Below, piece by piece: positions 61,050-64,000 of a stretch of DNA of 64,000 nt. The translations under genes and the position numbers were made by a program. The stretch's first letter is position 1; the number at the start of each line of letters is the position of its first letter. The DNA lies in assembly GCA_035697145.1 (NCBI GenBank), contig DASSDL010000021.1:1-64000 (forward strand). Direction: 5' to 3'. The stretch comes from DASQUK01 sp035697145 (lineage in GTDB: Bacteria; Actinomycetota; Acidimicrobiia; Acidimicrobiales; VFJN01). Under the pieces are notes generated by a model. That model was not told the origin of the DNA. It saw only the letters and a program-made list of their open reading frames with translations, and made no database searches.

Positions 61050-61595
61050 TCACTCCGTCGCCCTGACGACGTGGGCCAGCATTGCGGCCAACCGGCGGTG
61101 GGCGCGGTGCGATCGGGACTTCACGGTTCCGATCGGCACACCCATGTGTTCGGCGATCTCGCCATGGGTCATGCCGACGAAGTGCGCCAGCCGAACGACC
61201 TCGCGCTCGTCGGGGGGGAGCCGGCCGAGGGCGGAGCGCACCTCCCACGCTTCCCACGTGCGCTCGAACGGCAGCGGGACCACAGCGACCTGGTCGTCGC
61301 TGAGCTCGTCGGGGGTGCCGGCGCGCCTCTCGCGGCGGTAGATGTCGATGGCGACGCGCCGGGCGATGGCGTAGAGCCACGGTGCCAGTTCACGCGACGG
61401 GTCGAACGACGCAGCCGCACGCCAGGCCTTCAGCATCGTCGTTTGCACGGCCTCGTCGGCGAGCTCGCGTTTGGCGAGCATGCTCATCGCCACGGTGAGG
61501 ATGGGCCCGGCGTAGCGGGCGTAGATCGCTCGAACCGCAGTCTCGTCACCGGCCGCGAATCGCACCGCCAGGTCGCGTTCCTCGGAACCCGCCAT
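61050..61595 (-). CDS. ECF sigma factor (SigK-like)
   Basis: 181 aa, ATG 61595. Region 2 is LAVRFAAGDETAVRAIYARY, then KRELADEAVQTTMLKAWRAA and LAPWLYAIARRVAIDIYRRE. Region 4 is LGRLPPDEREVVRLAHFVGM, then THGEIAEHMGVPIGTVKSRS. It is followed 85 bp later by the RskA-like anti-sigma gene, the SigK/RskA organisation known from mycobacteria. Divergent from a lipoprotein gene at 61729 that is a natural candidate for its regulon. The frame extends upstream to 61769 but without family similarity. Confidence 0.9.
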   Translation of the reverse strand: MAGSEERDLAVRFAAGDETAVRAIYARYAGPILTVAMSMLAKRELADEAVQTTMLKAWRAAASFDPSRELAPWLYAIARRVAIDIYRRERRAGTPDELSDDQVAVVPLPFERTWEAWEVRSALGRLPPDEREVVRLAHFVGMTHGEIAEHMGVPIGTVKSRSHRAHRRLAAMLAHVVRATE

Positions 61596-61728
61596 GCCCG
61601 TCCATGTTGCCGCAGGTGCGCGCATCGCCGCGCGCGGTTTCGAGATCGGCCGGGGAATCGCGAACCGATCGTTCGGCCCGGGCGTAGAGGGCGGGCAACC
61701 GACCGACCGTGATCCAAGGAGAAGAACC

Positions 61729-62265
61729 ATGCGAGCGACGGCGATCAGAACAAGGGCGATCATCGGCATCGGAGCTGCGGCACTGGCGCTGGCCGCCTGT
61801 GGCGGCGGCTACGGCTCCGACCAATCGTCGGCGGCCACCGACGGATCCGAGGCGGGAGCCGCCCCCGAGGCTGCCGCCGATGCTGCGCCGGTGCGCGAAG
61901 CCGACACAAGCCTCGGAACGGTGCTCGTGGACGCCGAAGGTCTCACGCTGTACGGCCTCACCGACGACACCGACGGCATCCCCACCTGCGACGGGGCTTG
62001 CGCCGACGCCTGGCCACCGCTCACGGTCGACGGCGCCGACCTTCCTGCGGGCCTGGATCCCGAGCTGTACAGCGTTGTCGAACGATCCGACGGCACCTTC
62101 CAGCTCGAGGCCGGCCAGTGGCCGCTGTACCGCTTCGCCGGTGACGCCGCCCCCGGCGACACCAACGGGCAGGGTTCAGGCGGCGTGTCGTTCGCGGTGG
62201 CCCCGGACGGAAGCCTCATCAAAGGCTCGGATGCTGCCCCGGCGGCCTCCGACAGCGCATACTGA
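61729..62265 (+). CDS. COG4315-type secreted repeat lipoprotein
   Basis: 178 aa, ATG 61729 behind AAGGAG. The signal ends in a lipobox, LALAACGGG, giving a lipid-anchored protein. The mature part has two degenerate repeats of the Lipoprotein_15 type: LGTVLVDAEGLTLYGLTDDT followed by GIPTCDGACADAWPPLTVDG, and YSVVERSDGTFQLEAGQWPL followed by YRFAGDAAPGDTNGQG. Conserved W-P and Y-x-F elements are present. Role unknown, probably redox- or stress-related envelope protein. It is 133 bp from the divergent sigma gene. Confidence 0.87.
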   Translation: MRATAIRTRAIIGIGAAALALAACGGGYGSDQSSAATDGSEAGAAPEAAADAAPVREADTSLGTVLVDAEGLTLYGLTDDTDGIPTCDGACADAWPPLTVDGADLPAGLDPELYSVVERSDGTFQLEAGQWPLYRFAGDAAPGDTNGQGSGGVSFAVAPDGSLIKGSDAAPAASDSAY

Positions 62266-62336
62266 GCCGGATCGGCCAACCCCGTCGGGAGCCCCGTGGT
62301 GGGCTCCCGACACGGCCGTCCCGCACCCCGGTTCCC

Positions 62337-62854
62337 ATGTCCGTCGCCATTCGGCCACCTTCCACCGACGAGCTTCCGGCGCTCCGGACGATCGAACGGC
62401 TCGCAGGTGAGCGGTTTCGCGATGTGGGTTGCCCGAGGTCGCCGACGACGAACCGCTGTCTCTGGACGTCCTTGCCCGCTACGCAGGCGACGGACGCTGC
62501 TGGGTCGCGGTCGACAACGCTGCCGGACCGATCGGATACGTGCTCGTCGACTCGGTTGATGAGAACGCCCACGTCGAGCAGGTGAGCGTTCACCCGGCTC
62601 ACCAGGGCGCCGGTGTGGGACGGGCGCTCATCGAGCGCGTCTCCGCCTGGGCGGGTGAATCCGGCATGCCTGCGGTGACGCTCACGACGTTCAGCGACGT
62701 CCCGTGGAACGCGCCGCTCTACCGCCGCTTGGGGTTTCGGGTCCTCGGCGACGACGAGCTGGGACCTGGGCTCCGGGCCGTTCGTGACCAGGAGACGGCG
62801 CATGGCCTCGATCCCGCGCGGCGGGTCTGCATGCGCTTGGAGCTTCCCCCCTGA
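62337..62854 (+). pseudogene. GNAT acetyltransferase with a single-base frameshift
   Basis: The N-terminal frame (from 62337) gives MSVAIRPPSTDELPALRTIE and RLAGERFRDVG, typical of a GNAT. It then goes off-frame at about 62427-62430. The second frame, from codon 62429, continues exactly as the family does: PEVADDEPLSLDVLARYAGD, VSVHPAHQGAGVGRALIERV (motif A) and YRRLGFRVLGDDELGPGLRA. One missing base next to a GGG run (GTGGGTTGCCC) explains it. It may be a true frameshift or an assembly or sequencing slip. Read as 62429-62854 alone it would lack its first strand and helix. Confidence 0.7.
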
Positions 62855-62934
62855 TGCAGGGTGCCGTTGGTCCCGTGGGAGCACGGACGAATCCCCGCGA
62901 AGACAAGCCATCGAGGCCCGCCTAGGGTGCGGCG

Positions 62935-63579
62935 ATGCTTCCCACGGACGTGGCCAAGCCGACGTTGCGGGGCCGCCTGCATCAGGTTGCGTTCTTCCTG
63001 TCGATCCCGGCGGGGATCGCGCTCGTGGGCCTCGCCCGAGCCACTACCGCCCGGGTGGCGGCGGTGATCTTCGCGGCGACCCTCACCGGCCTCTACGGCG
63101 TGAGCGCGGCCTATCACCGGGGTCAGTGGTCGGTCGGTGCCCAGCGGCTGATGAAGCACCTGGATCACGCCATGATCTTTGTGTTCATCGCCGGCACCTA
63201 CACCCCGGTCGCGCTTCTGGCGCTGCGACCGGCCTGGGGGATCACGCTCCTCGCGATGGCGTGGAGCGGCGCCGCAGTCGGAGTGCTCGTCACGGTCTTG
63301 CGCCTCGAGCGCTGGCATGGCGTGGGCTTCGTCATGTACCTGGTGCTCGGCTGGCTGGCGATCGTCGCGACTCCCCAGCTGCTGCACTCGCTCTCGAGGC
63401 CGGAGCTGGCGCTGCTCGTCATCGGCGGAGTCCTCTACACCGTCGGCGCCGTTGTCCTCGCCCGCCGGAGTCCCGACCCTCACCCGGCCGTCTTCGGCTA
63501 CCACGAGGTGTGGCACACGTTCGTGGTCGGCGCCAACGCCTGCCACTTCGCGCTCGTCATGCTGCTGGTCCGCGCCTGA
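62935..63579 (+). CDS. Haemolysin III/PAQR-like membrane protein
   Basis: 214 aa with seven hydrophobic helices. Family residues are visible: SAAYHRGQW (Ser/His pair), MKHLDHAMIFVFIAGTYTPV (His-Asp), and FGYHEVWHTFVVGANACHFA (HExxH-like His residues of the zinc site). These zinc-site residues are those of the YqfA/HlyIII-adiponectin-receptor superfamily, likely CREST-type hydrolases. The name does not imply that the protein lyses cells. Isolated gene. Confidence 0.9.
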   Translation: MLPTDVAKPTLRGRLHQVAFFLSIPAGIALVGLARATTARVAAVIFAATLTGLYGVSAAYHRGQWSVGAQRLMKHLDHAMIFVFIAGTYTPVALLALRPAWGITLLAMAWSGAAVGVLVTVLRLERWHGVGFVMYLVLGWLAIVATPQLLHSLSRPELALLVIGGVLYTVGAVVLARRSPDPHPAVFGYHEVWHTFVVGANACHFALVMLLVRA

Positions 63580-63625
63580 CGCAGACCCAAGAGACGACGA
63601 CGTCACGTAACGTAGGCGTTTGCTC

Positions 63626-64000
63626 ATGCCTGAGGGAGACATCTCGTATCCGGCGATGAGCCATCAGGCTGGCGCGCTGGCCTGGGCTGAGATGCAGGTC
63701 GCGGCCGCGCGCGACGATCCGGCGGCGCGTCTTGCCTTGCTGGCGCGGACCTACCACGGGCCGACGGGCCGCGCACCGCGACATCTGCCGTTCCGGCGGG
63801 CGGCGTTGTCGTTCATGCGCTGGCAGGCTCACCGCGGTGTGCTCAATCCGCTCGACGCGGCGCCCCCCGGCAGCATGTGGTGGCGAGCGGTCAACGAGCG
63901 GCTGCTGCGGGACGGCTGCGAAGCGGTCGCGCTCGTCGGGAGGCTACCGGGAGCGCCGTCGTCGCAGGCCGTGCGGCTCTGGCTGGAGTTCATCGCGAGA
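63626..64000 (+). CDS. Unidentified protein, truncated by the window end
   Basis: At least 125 residues from ATG 63626, with no stop before the edge. It begins MPEGDISYPAMSHQAGALAW. The region PRHLPFRRAALSFMRWQAHR, then GVLNPLDAAPPGSMWWRAVN and ERLLRDGCEAVALVGRLP looks like a folded helical domain. I associate the SFMRWQ...RGVLNP...WWRAVNERLLRDGCEA pattern with conserved actinobacterial proteins of unknown role. GAGGG-like sequence is within the coding region, and no strong ribosome site precedes the start. Confidence 0.65.
   Translation, partial: MPEGDISYPAMSHQAGALAWAEMQVAAARDDPAARLALLARTYHGPTGRAPRHLPFRRAALSFMRWQAHRGVLNPLDAAPPGSMWWRAVNERLLRDGCEAVALVGRLPGAPSSQAVRLWLEFIAR

Noticed and set aside
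62935..63579. Haemolysin (toxin) function for the HlyIII-like protein
   Set aside because: The superfamily are membrane zinc-site proteins (PAQR/CREST); the historical name does not establish haemolytic activity.

Overview
The window is GC-rich chromosomal DNA from an actinobacterium (phylum Actinomycetota; I cannot fix the order). Evidence: many GTG starts, ATGA/GTGA stop-start overlaps, a SigK/RskA-like sigma and anti-sigma pair, TANNNT-type -10 boxes placed directly before start codons, a LigD-type polymerase protein, and many small families common in soil actinobacteria. No rRNA, tRNA, CRISPR array or recognisable transposase was seen. The window opens just upstream of the end of a phosphotransferase gene and closes inside an unidentified gene.

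Layout. 0-12 kb is mostly metabolic and housekeeping-type: a small-molecule phosphotransferase, an FAD oxidoreductase interrupted by an in-frame TGA, a thiolase, an FtsH-type protease with an unusual pore residue, a GH13 glucosidase, an MBL hydrolase, a TMEM175-like channel, a decayed MarR-like gene, small mono-oxygenase-fold and VOC proteins, and a LysR regulator. 12.7-17.2 kb is a translationally coupled three-subunit molybdenum hydroxylase operon (FAD, 2Fe-2S and Mo subunits) whose large subunit lacks the carbon-monoxide dehydrogenase active-site loops. 17.6-27.6 kb holds two methyltransferases, a quinone-oxidoreductase-like enzyme, an RHH-VOC-MmcQ operon, a multicopper oxidase, and a PadR/membrane-protein pair with a clear operator. 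27.8-32 kb has divergent secreted glycoside-hydrolase-type genes (GH3 and a BNR/Asp-box protein). 32-40 kb has a sulfotransferase/aminotransferase pair, a MetE-like protein, a 172-bp inverted-repeat element, a TetR-controlled lactonase-type MBL gene, and a LamG membrane protein.

The two most interesting stretches follow. At 40.7-44.0 kb a five-gene cluster encodes a zinc metalloprotease whose N-terminal and C-terminal domains each appear to recur as separate flanking proteins, plus an acidic disordered protein and a membrane protein. At 46.7-49.9 kb a SLOG(LSDAT)-SLATT protein, a second SLATT protein and a TIR-TM protein form a predicted nucleotide-signal conflict/defence island.

The right third is regulatory. 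A 943-aa LAL/LuxR ATPase regulator precedes an ECF sigma factor that has lost its SnoaL-like tail. That sigma gene and the following small-protein/NmrA-reductase operon share an identical upstream dyad plus -10-like architecture. A MocR regulator, a GH114 lipoprotein, an RskA-like anti-sigma factor and its sigma factor, a COG4315-type lipoprotein, a frameshifted acetyltransferase and a haemolysin-III-type membrane protein close the window. All functions are read from sequence motifs; no database search was run.
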